From Candidatus Sodalis pierantonius str. SOPE (lineage in GTDB: Bacteria; Pseudomonadota; Gammaproteobacteria; Enterobacterales; Enterobacteriaceae): a stretch of 64,000 bases of DNA. The notes under the pieces are model-generated. The model was not told the DNA's origin, made no database searches, and worked only from the letters and a program-made list of their open reading frames with translations. Positions 36,416-45,855 of this stretch are shown here, in pieces. Numbering within the stretch: position 1 is the first letter of the stretch; each line of letters opens with the position of its first letter. The DNA lies in assembly GCF_000517405.1 (NCBI RefSeq), contig NZ_CP006568.1, positions 3,968,001 to 4,032,000 of the forward strand, written 5' to 3'. The translations under genes were made by a program, and so were the position numbers.

Positions 36416-37858
36416 TCATAATGATGAAACGGGGATGGTGGCCGGCCGTCCAAAACGGTTGCCCGCCAGGAACGCCAGCAGGCTTAGCGCCAGCGCCAGT
36501 ACGATCGGGTGAAAGCCGCCCGGCTGCAGGTTGAAACCGGCCAAGAGGGCATAGCTTGCGCCGCCGGTTATCATGCTGCTCAAGGCGCCGGCGACGTTGG
36601 CCCGCTCCCAGTAAAGACCTAGCACCAGCGGCCACAGAAAGACCGCTTCCATGCCGCCGAACGCCAGCAGGTTGAGCCAAATGATCATTTCCGGCGGACG
36701 CCAGGCGGCCAGCAACAGCAGCAGGCCCAGCACCAGCGTGACCAGGCTGGATATGCGCTTTAGCCGGCGTTCGTTGGTCGCCTGCTTGGGCTGTAGGCTC
36801 AAATAGAGGTCTTTGATAATGGTGGCTGAAGATTGCAACAATTGCGCGTTAATCGTCGACATGATGGCCGCCAGCGGCGCCGCTAGAAAAATGCCCGCCA
36901 GCAGCGGCAGCAGCAGTTGCACCATCAGGGTAGGAACCACCAGGTCGGGCACGTTCAGTCCGGGCAATACCGCGCGTCCCAAGGCGCCCGCCAAGTGCAT
37001 GCCCAGCATTAATACCCCTATCACCACCGTGCCGAGGATCATGCCGCGGTGGACCGCTTTACTGTCGCGATAGGAGATGCAGCGCACCGCGGTATGGGGA
37101 AGGCCGATGACGCCGAAACACACCAGGATCCAAAACGAGGTCATGAATTTTGGCGAGAGGATGCCATCCACGCCCGAGGGTGAAATCAGCGCCGGATCGA
37201 TGTGCCGCAATGTTGCCACCGCCGCGCCCATACCGCCTGCGGCATGGACCACCGCCACCAACAGGATGGCGGTGCCCAGCAGCATCACCAACCCCTGGAA
37301 GGCGTCATTGAGCACGCTGGCGCGAAAGCCGCCGAAAGCGGTATAGAGCGCGATACTGATGCCGAAAATCAGCAGACCGGTATCGTAAGGGATGCCGGCG
37401 GCGGTTTCCAGCAGGCGAGCACCGCCGACAAATTGCACCGTCATGGCGCCGATAAACGCCACCAACAGGCTGACGCTGGCCAACCATACCAATAGCGGGC
37501 TACCAAAGCGGGCCAGAAGCATGTCGTTAAGGGTGACCGCGTTATAACGCCGGGCCAGGATGGCGAATTTCTTGCCCAGGACACCGAGGGATAACCATAC
37601 CGCCGGCAACTGAATTATCGATAACAGCACCCAGCTAAGACCATATTTATATGCCGCGCCCGGGCCGCCGATGAACGAGCTGGCGCTGATATAGGTGGCG
37701 GTGATGGTCATCGCCAGCACAAAACCGCCCATGGACCGGTTGCCGAGGAAATATTCCTGCAAAAAATTGCCCTGTGCGCGCTGGCGGAAGGCATACAACG
37801 AGAGCAGAAACACCAGCGCCAAATAGGCGACCAGCGGCACTATCACTTCACTGCGCAT
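36416..37858 (-). CDS. panF: sodium/pantothenate symporter
   Basis: PanF imports pantothenate (vitamin B5) with Na+. It is a 480-residue, intact member of the sodium:solute symporter family with about 12-13 hydrophobic helices; the conserved SSS motifs TYISASSFIGGPGAAYKYG (near residues 55-75) and AFGGFRASVLNDAFQG (near 173-190) are present. It overlaps yhdT by 11 bases and precedes prmA, as in E. coli. Retention fits a symbiont that may take up the coenzyme A precursor from its surroundings. Confidence 0.96.
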   Translation of the reverse strand: MRSEVIVPLVAYLALVFLLSLYAFRQRAQGNFLQEYFLGNRSMGGFVLAMTITATYISASSFIGGPGAAYKYGLSWVLLSIIQLPAVWLSLGVLGKKFAILARRYNAVTLNDMLLARFGSPLLVWLASVSLLVAFIGAMTVQFVGGARLLETAAGIPYDTGLLIFGISIALYTAFGGFRASVLNDAFQGLVMLLGTAILLVAVVHAAGGMGAAVATLRHIDPALISPSGVDGILSPKFMTSFWILVCFGVIGLPHTAVRCISYRDSKAVHRGMILGTVVIGVLMLGMHLAGALGRAVLPGLNVPDLVVPTLMVQLLLPLLAGIFLAAPLAAIMSTINAQLLQSSATIIKDLYLSLQPKQATNERRLKRISSLVTLVLGLLLLLAAWRPPEMIIWLNLLAFGGMEAVFLWPLVLGLYWERANVAGALSSMITGGASYALLAGFNLQPGGFHPIVLALALSLLAFLAGNRFGRPATIPVSSL

Positions 37859-38090
37859 CGCCGTCCTCCAGCGAAATATCGCGATAGATAATCCGTACCA
37901 TTAGCCAGCATAGGCCGATAAACAGCAGAGGTACCCACAGACAGGCCATTTCAAACCAATGGGGCAGTCCGGTGATACCCGGATCATTATCCGGCAGGTA
38001 AGCCGCCAGTAGCCAGGCGGCCAGATAAGCCAGGGTCAGACCGAAAGCCCACCGTGCTTCGCGGTGAGCCTGGAGGAATCGTTTGTCCAT
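37848..38090 (-). CDS. yhdT: YhdT, small inner-membrane protein
   Basis: This 80-residue DUF997 protein always sits before panF. It has two hydrophobic helices (FGLTLAYLAAWLLAAYL and FEMACLWVPLLFIGLCWLMV) joined by a short periplasmic loop. The start is set at ATG 38088-38090 (MDKRFLQAHREARW), as in E. coli, although the frame continues five codons upstream. Its function is unknown; it may assist PanF. An IS903 insertion begins 33 bases upstream and separates the gene from accC and its promoter. Confidence 0.9.
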   Translation of the reverse strand: MDKRFLQAHREARWAFGLTLAYLAAWLLAAYLPDNDPGITGLPHWFEMACLWVPLLFIGLCWLMVRIIYRDISLEDGDAQ

Positions 38091-38122
38091 AATGACCTTC
38101 GCCAAAAGAAGTTAACGCTTGC

Positions 38123-39177
38123 GGCTTTGTTGAATAAATCGAACTTTTAGGTGACTGGCGGCTATGATCACTACATTCGTTTCAACATCAGGTCCCCATG
38201 GCAAAGCAAAAGTTTAAAATTACCAACTGGCCCGCATATAACAATGCGCTCAGGCAGCGGGGGGACCTGACAGTATGGCTTGATGAGTCAGCCATTGCTG
38301 CATGGACTGAGAGTACACCACCTGAACATCGTGGCCGGCCGCTTCACTACACCGATATGGCCATTACCACGGTTCTGATGATAAAGCGCGTGTTTAACCT
38401 TTCGCTCCGGGCGTTACAGGGTTTCGTTGACTCGATTTTTAAACTGATGGGGCTGTCGCTGCGCTGCCCAGATTACTCTCTGGTCAGCCGGCGAGCAAAA
38501 ACCGTCGACATCAGCATAAAAACGCCAACCCGCGGCGAAATCTCACACCTGGTCATCGATGGCACCGGCCTGAAAATCTTCGGCGAAGGCGAATGGAAAG
38601 TCAGGCAGCATGGGGCTGAGAGGCGCAGAGTATGGCGCAAGCTTCATCTGGCAGTAGATAGCGCGACACATGAAATTATCTGTGCCGATTTATCGCTAAG
38701 CGGTACGACAGATGCGCAGGCGCTGCCCGGGCTGATTAACTAAACCCACCGGAAAATCAGGGAAGCGTCGGCTGACAGTGCTTACGATACGCGTTACTGT
38801 CATGATGCTCTGCTGAGGAAAAAAATAAAGCCGCTTATCCCACCGCGAAGTGGTGCGCAATATTGGCCAGCTCGATACCATGAGCGTAACCATGCGGTGG
38901 CAAATCAGCATCTGAGCGGCAATAACGATACCTGGAAAAAGAAAGTAGGTTATCACCGGCGTTCACTGGCTGAAACGGCCATGTTCCGGTTTAAAATACT
39001 TCTGGGTGGTCATCTGAGTCTGCATGACTATGACGCGCAGGTAGGTGAGGCTATGGCAATGGTCAAAGCGCTTAACCGGATCACGTTGTTAGGAATGCCA
39101 AACAGCGTCCGCATCATGTAACAATCGCCCTGATAGGGAGGAAGTCGTCAAAAATTTCGGATTTATTCAACAAAGCG
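38123..39177 (+). mobile_element. IS5-family (IS903-group) element, copy 3
   Basis: The element is 1055 bp with a perfect 9-bp target duplication, AACGCTTGC, at 38114-38122 and 39178-39186. It lies between accC and yhdT. It is six bases longer than copies 1 and 2 because it keeps two codons that they lack. Confidence 0.96.
38198..39121 (+). pseudogene. IS903-type transposase, internal stop
   Basis: This is a 307-codon version of the transposase (TRGEISHLV retained). A Gln codon has become TAA at 38741-38743 (GLIN then THRKIRE), so only 181 residues are made and the second and third catalytic acidic residues are lost. Confidence 0.93.
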
Positions 39178-39242
39178 AACGCTTGCCGCAAAAAACGCGT
39201 TTACGGCATGTCGACGGTTTGCCTGACGTTTATTGCCGTCAT

Positions 39243-39270
39243 AGCAAAAGGCCGGTGTTTAACCGGCCTT
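39243..39270 (-). terminator. rho-independent terminator after accC
   Basis: Minus-strand stem AAGGCCGGT / ACCGGCCTT (9 bp, 5-base loop) followed by TTTTGC, 41 bases past the accC stop. It ends the aroQ-accB-accC transcript. Confidence 0.85.
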
Positions 39271-39310
39271 GACGTATAACGCGCAAATATAAGGGGCCTT
39301 ACCCTGGCGT

Positions 39311-40660
39311 TTAGGTTTCCTGCAAGCCGAGCTTCTTCTCCAGATAATGGATATTGGTGCCGCCCTGCTGGAAATGCTCGTCATTCATGATCTTCAACTG
39401 CAAATCTATATTGGTTTTAATGCCGTCGATAATCAGCTCCGCCAGCGCATTTTTCATGCGGGCGATGGCCACGTCGCGGGTTTCACCAAAACAGATAAGC
39501 TTGCCTATCATGGAGTCGTAGGACGGCGGTACCGAGTAACCGGCATAGATATGCGACTCCCAGCGCACGCCCAAGCCGCCCGGCGCATGAAACCGGGTGA
39601 TTTTGCCCGGGCTCGGCAGGAAGCTTGTCGGATCTTCGGCGTTGATACGACATTCCACCGCGTGGCCGGACACCTTGACATCCTCCTGCTTCAAGGACAA
39701 GGGCTGCCCGGCGGCGATGCGCAGCTGTTCTTTGATCAGATCCACGCCGGTTATCATTTCGGTCACCGGGTGTTCCACCTGGATACGGGTATTCATCTCG
39801 ATAAAGAAAAATTCACCGTTCTCGTAGAGGAATTCAAAGGTGCCGGCGCCGTGATAGCCGATTTCCAGACAGGCTTTGGCGCAGCGCTCGCCGATAAAGC
39901 GGCGCAATTCTTCGGTAATGCCGGGCGCAGGCGCTTCTTCCACCACCTTTTGATGACGGCGCTGCATGGAGCAGTCGCGCTCCGCCAGGTAAAGGGCGTT
40001 GCCTTGACCGTCAGCCAGCACCTGGATTTCGATATGGCGCGGATTCTCCAGGTACTTCTCCATGTAGACCATATCGTTATTGAACGCGGCCTTCGCTTCG
40101 GCGCGGGTCATACGGATGGAGGCGTCCAGCTCTTTGTCGCTGCGTACCACGCGCATCCCGCGCCCGCCGCCGCCGCCGGAAGCCTTGATGATTACCGGAT
40201 AGCCGATGCGGTTGGCGATGGCGCGGTTTTTGTCCATATCCTCACCCACCGGTCCGTCGGAACCGGGGACGCAGGGGACGCAGGCCTTTTTCATCGCGTT
40301 AATGGCGGAAACTTTATCGCCCATCAGCCTAATGGTTTCCGCGCGCGGGCCGATAAAGATGAAGCCTGAGCGCTCAACCTGCTCGGCGAAATCGGCGTTC
40401 TCGGAGAGGAAGCCGTAGCCCGGGTGGATAGCCACCGAGCCGGTGATCTCCGCCGCGGAGATGATGGCGGGGATATTGAGGTAGCTTTTTACCGACGGCG
40501 GTGGGCCGATACAGATTGTCTCATCGGCCAACAGCACATGTTTTAAGTCACGGTCGGCGGTGGAGTGTACCGCCACGGTTTTGATACCCAGTTCTTTGCA
40601 CGCGCGCAGAATACGCAACGCAATTTCACCGCGGTTTGCGATGATGATTTTATCTAGCAT
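39311..40660 (-). CDS. accC: biotin carboxylase subunit of acetyl-CoA carboxylase
   Basis: AccC carboxylates the biotin on AccB with ATP and bicarbonate, the committed step of fatty-acid synthesis. It is intact at 449 residues, the E. coli length. The N-terminal fold ANRGEIALRILRACKELG, the ATP-grasp Gly-rich loop KASGGGGGRGMRVV near residues 159-172, and the active-site signature EMNTRIQVEHPVTE near 288-301 with the catalytic Arg are all present. It is third in aroQ-accB-accC, 11 bases after accB, with a terminator right behind. Confidence 0.98.
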   Translation of the reverse strand: MLDKIIIANRGEIALRILRACKELGIKTVAVHSTADRDLKHVLLADETICIGPPPSVKSYLNIPAIISAAEITGSVAIHPGYGFLSENADFAEQVERSGFIFIGPRAETIRLMGDKVSAINAMKKACVPCVPGSDGPVGEDMDKNRAIANRIGYPVIIKASGGGGGRGMRVVRSDKELDASIRMTRAEAKAAFNNDMVYMEKYLENPRHIEIQVLADGQGNALYLAERDCSMQRRHQKVVEEAPAPGITEELRRFIGERCAKACLEIGYHGAGTFEFLYENGEFFFIEMNTRIQVEHPVTEMITGVDLIKEQLRIAAGQPLSLKQEDVKVSGHAVECRINAEDPTSFLPSPGKITRFHAPGGLGVRWESHIYAGYSVPPSYDSMIGKLICFGETRDVAIARMKNALAELIIDGIKTNIDLQLKIMNDEHFQQGGTNIHYLEKKLGLQET

Positions 40661-40671
40661 TTGGCGCCTCG

Positions 40672-41136
40672 TTATTCGATGACGACCAGCGGCTCGTCGA
40701 ATTCAACTGGTTGGCCGTTGTCCAGCAGGATAGCTTTCACCACGCCGGCTTTATCCGATTCAATCTGGTTCATCATTTTCATCGCTTCAACGATACAAAG
40801 GGTGTCGCCAACGTTGACCTTCTGACCGACCTCGACGAAAGGTTTCGCATCCGGGCTCGGGGTGCGGTAGAAGGTTCCCACCATGGGCGAGTGCACAAGG
40901 TGACCGCTCATGGTTGCGGGCACGGCGGCGGCTTCCGCTACGACAGGCGCGGCGGCGGCCGGGACCGCGGACTGCTGCTGCACCGCAGGGATATAAGCCT
41001 GTTGCATCATCGGGTAGGCTGGTTGCGCCGTAGCACGACTGATACGAACCGATTCTTCACCTTCAGAAATTTCCAGCTCGGAAATGCCGGATTCTTCAAC
41101 CAGTTCAATCAGTTTCTTGATCTTACGAATATCCAT
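40672..41136 (-). CDS. accB: biotin carboxyl carrier protein
   Basis: AccB carries biotin between the carboxylase and transferase parts of acetyl-CoA carboxylase. It has 154 residues. An N-terminal dimer helix (MDIRKIKKLIELVEESGISE) is followed by a flexible Ala/Pro/Gln linker and the biotinyl domain with K120 in EAMKMMN. The thumb loop typical of AccB is kept (TPSPDAKPF). It is 21 bases after aroQ and 11 before accC. In E. coli AccB represses its own operon; no operator was identified here. Confidence 0.97.
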   Translation of the reverse strand: MDIRKIKKLIELVEESGISELEISEGEESVRISRATAQPAYPMMQQAYIPAVQQQSAVPAAAAPVVAEAAAVPATMSGHLVHSPMVGTFYRTPSPDAKPFVEVGQKVNVGDTLCIVEAMKMMNQIESDKAGVVKAILLDNGQPVEFDEPLVVIE

Positions 41137-41157
41137 GAATGGGGTTCCATACTCTAA

Positions 41158-41610
41158 TTAATTGGATGTGGACAGGCGTTTGACCGCCGTCTGTAAAGCA
41201 AAGTGATACCCATCGGCGCCGAGGCCGCATATCACGCCAACCGCAATATCGGACAGATAGGAGTGATGACGGAAAGGTTCCCGCGCATGCACATTGGAGA
41301 GATGAATCTCAATGAACGGGATGTTTACCGCTAACAGCGCATCGCGCAGGGCGACGCTGGTATGGGTAAACGCCGCGGGGTTGATAATGATAAAATCGGT
41401 ATTCCCCCGGGCCTGATGGATACGGTCGATCAGCGCATGTTCCGCGTTGGACTGAAAATGGCTGAGTTCTGCCCCCAGGCTGCCGGCCAGCGTGCTCAGA
41501 CTCGCGATGATGTCGGCAAGGGTGGTATGACCATACTTGTCCGGTTCGCGGGTGCCGAGCAAATTCAGGTTCGGCCCATTGAGAAGCAAAATGTGGAACT
41601 TATCGGCCAT
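41158..41610 (-). CDS. aroQ: 3-dehydroquinate dehydratase, type II
   Basis: AroQ dehydrates 3-dehydroquinate in the shikimate pathway. The 150-residue frame is intact with the type II signatures: LNGPNLNLLGTREPDKYGH, where Y26 on the flexible loop is the catalytic base, NPAAFTHTSVALRDAL, IEIHLSNVHAREPFRHHSYL with the catalytic His and Arg, and the ending GYHFAL. It heads the accBC operon, as in many enterobacteria outside Escherichia. Confidence 0.96.
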   Translation of the reverse strand: MADKFHILLLNGPNLNLLGTREPDKYGHTTLADIIASLSTLAGSLGAELSHFQSNAEHALIDRIHQARGNTDFIIINPAAFTHTSVALRDALLAVNIPFIEIHLSNVHAREPFRHHSYLSDIAVGVICGLGADGYHFALQTAVKRLSTSN

Positions 41611-41722
41611 TATGCGGCGATCTCCCTCTCAATTTACGTTACCCCGTAGAAAATAACCAATGGTAAACGATTTGTCATCTTTTTGCTGACATTTCGATGC
41701 TGATTTGCCATCGGGGTCAGGC

Positions 41723-41728
41723 ATTATA
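41723..41728 (-). promoter_or_regulatory. candidate -10 of the aroQ-accBC promoter
   Basis: TATAAT on the minus strand, about 113 bases upstream of aroQ. A TTGCTG lies 19 bases further upstream, slightly too far for a -35. The 242-base gap 41611-41852 has no gene, and an operon promoter must lie in it, but the exact site is uncertain. Confidence 0.35.
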
Positions 41729-41852
41729 ATGATATCGCGGATTTTCGCAGCAAATTACTGGCGGTATCCGCGAAGATATCTTTTAACGACCTGTTTCGGG
41801 CGGGAGTAAGATAACGCAACTGGTTACTATAACGGAAGTTAAAATTGATCTT

Positions 41853-42452
41853 TCACCGCCACCATTGGCGAAATTTCTTATAGCGTAGAGCCAGGAGCGC
41901 CAGCGCCGCCACGGCATACAACACCGGCTGCGGCGAAAGGATTTTGACTGACCACAGATAGTGAATCGGCGCTAGGATGGCCACTATATAAATCAGATTG
42001 TGCAGGATTTGCCAGCGATTTTTTAATTTGCGCTGCGCCCACAGGGTAGAGGTGCCGGCCAGCAGCAGCAGTATCACCCAACTGGTAATGCCGAGCACCA
42101 GATAGGGGCGGGTCACCAGCTCCCGGCTGAGTAAACGCAGGTTATCGATCCCGAGCTCCAGCAGCGCATAACTGGCCAAATGCAGCGTGGCCCAGGCGAA
42201 ACACCACAGTCCGAGCAACCGCCGGCAACGGACAAGCAGCGGCTGGCGCGCGTAGCGGGCCAGGGGCGTCACCAGTAGCGAGGCCAGCAGCAGCTTAAGC
42301 GCCATGTGGTCGGTGAAATGCTGGATATCTTTGGCGGGATCGGCGCTGAAGTCGCTTTGGCTGACGGCATAGACCAGCCACAGCAGCGGCAGCAGGGCGG
42401 CCAGGTGCAACACTGTTTTTAGCCAGAATAGGTGCTTTAGATTCAGACGCAC
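41853..42452 (-). CDS. msrQ: MsrQ, heme-binding membrane subunit of methionine-sulfoxide reductase
   Basis: MsrQ (YedZ) passes electrons from the respiratory chain to periplasmic MsrP, which repairs oxidised methionine. The 199-residue protein has about six hydrophobic helices and conserved His residues for heme (FTDHMALK, WATLHLASYALLE, HNLIYIVAILAPIHYL). The frame is intact. Its ATG directly follows the msrP stop. Since msrP is frameshifted, MsrQ has no obvious partner here. Confidence 0.93.
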   Translation of the reverse strand: MRLNLKHLFWLKTVLHLAALLPLLWLVYAVSQSDFSADPAKDIQHFTDHMALKLLLASLLVTPLARYARQPLLVRCRRLLGLWCFAWATLHLASYALLELGIDNLRLLSRELVTRPYLVLGITSWVILLLLAGTSTLWAQRKLKNRWQILHNLIYIVAILAPIHYLWSVKILSPQPVLYAVAALALLALRYKKFRQWWR

Positions 42453-43454
42453 TTAGAAATTCTCCCGCAGGTTCAGACCGCGATACAGGCTGGCCACACG
42501 ATCGGCATAGCCGTTATACAGCAGCGTCGGTTGTCGTTTAACGTCCAGAATGCCGCCGCTGCCGATAACCCTCTCCGTCGCCTGCGACCAGCGAGGATGA
42601 TCCACATGCGGGTTCACGTTGGCGTAAAAACCATATTCATTCGGCGCTGCCAGATTCCAGGTGGTGGGCGGTTTATCACGGGTCAGGCGGATATGCACGA
42701 TGGATTTGATTCCTTTGAAACCGTATTTCCAAGGCGTAATCAGCCTGATGGGCGCGCCGTTTTGCGGCGGTAGCGTTTTGCCATAAACGCCCACGGTCAT
42801 TAACGCCAGCGGATGCATGGCTTCGTCCAGCCGCAAAGCTTCTACATAGGGATATTGCAGGCCGCCGCCGATAAAACGGTCTTTTTCTCCCGGCATCTGT
42901 TCGGGATCATCAAGGGTCTGGAAGGCAACAAAACGCGCCTGACCGGTGGGTTCCACCAGCTTCAGCAACTGATTGAGCTCAAAGCCTATCCAGGGGATCA
43001 CCATCGACCAGGCCTCGACGCAGCGCAGTCGGTAAATACGTTCTTCCAGCGCGAACCGCTTGAGTATATCCGCCATGTCCAGCGTCATCGGTTTTGCGAC
43101 TTCGCCGTCAATACGTATCTGCCACCCCTCGGTTTTCAGACCGCCGGCGTGCGCGGCGGGGTCCGCCTTATCCAGCCCAAATTCGTAAAAATTGTTGTAC
43201 CCGGTAACTTTGTCCACCGGCGTGAGCGGCACTTGTGCGTGCCACGCCGCGGGGCGCGTAAAGTCTAACCGGTTTACCCGGCAGCGGCTTCACCGCCTTA
43301 TCCCGGCTGAAAAAGAGAGCAGATCCGCACGCGCCGAGGGGGAAAGGCTGAGAGTGGCGGCGGTAATACCAAGCGCTTTCAGTACTTTACGACGCTGAAA
43401 AAAAACCTCTTCAGCGGTAACGTCGGCCTCGCGCAATCTGGGCAAAGAAATCAT
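42453..43454 (-). pseudogene. msrP: MsrP, periplasmic methionine-sulfoxide reductase, one frameshift
   Basis: MsrP (YedY) is a molybdopterin enzyme exported by the Tat system. It begins at ATG 43452-43454 with a twin-arginine signal (QRRKVLKALGITAATLSLS). One extra base near 43268 shifts the frame after PLPGKP (CCGGTTAGAC, where the true reading is LDFTRPAAWHAQVPLTP). The rest, 42453-43232, is a clean 260-codon frame with the Mo-ligand Cys in YRLRCVEAWSMVIPWIG. Only the N-terminal 60 or so codons, carrying the export signal, are cut off, so any restart product would be cytoplasmic and inactive. Confidence 0.9.
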
Positions 43455-43594
43455 GGCGGACTCCATCGGGATAATTTTGGTGCCGGTTTAAGTATGATGT
43501 ATAAATTGCGTTTTTATTCGCTGACGGAAACGGCTATTTTTAAAGCGGCCCGCTTAAGAATATCGGTAACCCCCTTTTGTTATGGAGTTCAGGG

Positions 43595-45542
43595 ATGCGA
43601 CTCAACGTCCGACTCTCGGCCATGACGGCCATGCTTTGTGCCCTAGTGACGCTGCTGATGCTGGCGGGCAGCGCATTGAGTTATTTCAGGCTGCACCAGC
43701 AACGGCTGGACAGGCAGTTGACGGCGATGGCCGACAGCTTCGATCGCTTGATGTTGACGGAGCCGCTGCCTGCCGTGGCGCCCTGGCTGCCGCTGGCGAT
43801 GGATAGCGCCGGCATTACCCGACTGGAGCTGTTGCGTCGGGGGGAAACCGTTTACCACCTGGCGCGGCCGCCGGGCAGCGGACACGGCGACCCGCTGTCC
43901 GACACTCAGCGACAGCGGGAATTGCCGCTGCCGCGCCATCCCGACTACCAGTTGGTCATCTTCTACACCGACACGCTGGCCAGCGATGTTCACTCCCTGC
44001 GGGCTACCGCGCCGGTTAGCGTGGCGCTGGGGCTTATCCTCGTGTTTTTGTTTCTCGCTCTGCGCTGGCTACGCCGGCAAATACAGCCACAAGAATCGCT
44101 GGAAACGCGGGCCAGGCGCATTATTTACGGCGAGCGCGAGAATGTGGGCGAGCAGCCGGATGAAATGCCTAGCCTGACCGGCAGCGCCATCGATCGCCTG
44201 TTGCGTGATTTGGCGCAGGCGCGTGAGCAGCGCAGCCGGGTGGATATTCTGATACGCGCTTTCGCCGCCCATGACGCGCGCACCGGGCTGACCAACCGGC
44301 TGTCGTTCGATAGCCAGCTGGCTCTGCAACTGGAGGATAACCAGGATGTGGTCGCCCACGGCGTGGTGCTGCTGATTATGCGCCCGGACCCCGAGCGGCT
44401 GGCGGAGCGTCTGGGGCCGGCGCATTCCGCGGCGATTAACGGCGCGTTAATCAATTTGGTGTCGGTCTCGGTCAAACGTTATCCAGACGCGTTGCTGGCG
44501 CACTATTTTTCGCGACGATTTAGCGGTACTGTTGCCGCACTGTTCGCTGAAAGAAGCGGAATCCCTCACCCACCAACTGTTGGGCGCGCTGGCTACCCTG
44601 CCGGATATACCGGCCGCCTGCAGCGACGATCTGCTGCACATTGGGGTAAGCGCTTACCGTCCCGGCCAGACGGCGTTGGAAGTGATGGAGAGCGCCGAGC
44701 ACGCCGCGCGTGAGGCGGGGCTACAGGGGGGTAACGGCTGGTCGGTCTATGATAACCGCGTGCCGCAGCAGGCGCGCGGCAACGTCAAATGGCGCACGCT
44801 ACTTGAGAACACGCTGATCGGCGGCGGTCCTCAACTGCTGATCCGCCCCGCTTTCGGCCACGATGGCGCGCTCGACCATTACGTCGTCATCAACCGCATC
44901 CAGGATGGCGCTGATACCTTGACCGCGGCCGAATTCTTGCCGGTGATGCGCCAATTGGGGCTGGCGCAGCGCTATGAACGCCAGCAGCTGCTGCGGTTGA
45001 TCCCGCTGCTGTCCCAACTGCCGGGGGTGGTCCTGTCGATAGCGGTAAGTGTGTACTCACTCTTGCAGCGCGACTTTCGTCACTGGTTGCGCGATACCCT
45101 CATGCAGTGCGGTAAATCCGTGCGAAGCCAAATTATGTTTGAACTTGTTGAGGCGGATCTCTGTCAACATTTGGAACCTCTACGTCCGGCGCTACGTCTG
45201 TTGACCGGACTCGGTTGCTTGTTAACGGTTAACCGGGCTGGGATGACCCTGGTCAGTACCGGCTACATCAGTATGGTACCGATTTCAGTTATCAAACTGC
45301 ATCCCGGCCTGGTGCGCGATATCGACCGCCGACAGGAGAATCAACTGTTCGTGCAAAGTTTGCCGGAAGCCTGCATCGGCACCCGGACGCGGGTTTTTGC
45401 GACCGGCGTGCGCAGCGCACGCGAGTGACAAACCTTGTTGGATCATGCCGTAGCGGGCGGCGAAGGCGATTTTTTCGCACCGATTGCGCCGTTAGGGGAG
45501 TTGCTAAAAAAATATTCACGATTTGATCCGAGATTAGTGTAA
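43595..45542 (+). pseudogene. csrD: CsrD, decay regulator of CsrB/CsrC RNAs, frameshift and stop
   Basis: CsrD is a membrane protein with degenerate GGDEF and EAL domains that targets the CsrB and CsrC RNAs for RNase E decay. It starts MRLNVRLSAMTAMLCALVTL at 43595 with a membrane helix, and a second helix is LGLILVFLFLALRWL. The frame shifts near 44535 (SGTVAALFA then LKEAESLTHQLLGAL), and a Trp codon has become TGA at 45426-45428 (GVRSARE then QTLLDHAVAGGEGDFF). The final stop is TAA 45540-45542. The total length (about 648 codons) equals the E. coli protein. Confidence 0.93.
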
Positions 45543-45855
45543 AAGTCCGTGAAAAATTAACGTACAATACGCCTCAACAGCCTCACACGTTAGTGGGCGC
45601 TCACAATGCGCGAATAGGTCAATTTACACGATTCTGACCCTCATATTCGTCATATTGGACGTTAGCAAAAGTGATAATCTCGCACTTCGCCTGACTAAAA
45701 TCCGCAGAGGAATTTTCTTCGGTTAGTGGGAATGTTAACGGGGACGTATTTTTCATAGAAGTCGCGCGTTTTTACGCCTTGTCACTGCTTCTCGTGGTTG
45801 GTAAAGTAGGCGGATTTCATTTTTCGCCCCCAGCTTGCAGGATTATCCTTCAGTT
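45543..45855. promoter_or_regulatory. mreBCD upstream region
   Basis: 313 bases without a gene, partly AT-rich, where the promoters of mreB are expected. No -10/-35 pair is clear enough to mark. 45625-45641 reads TACACGATTCTGACCCT, which resembles the IS256 terminus. Confidence 0.5.

Noticed and set aside
39347..40369. 340-codon plus-strand ORF opposite accC
   Set aside because: Shadow of the intact and highly conserved accC.
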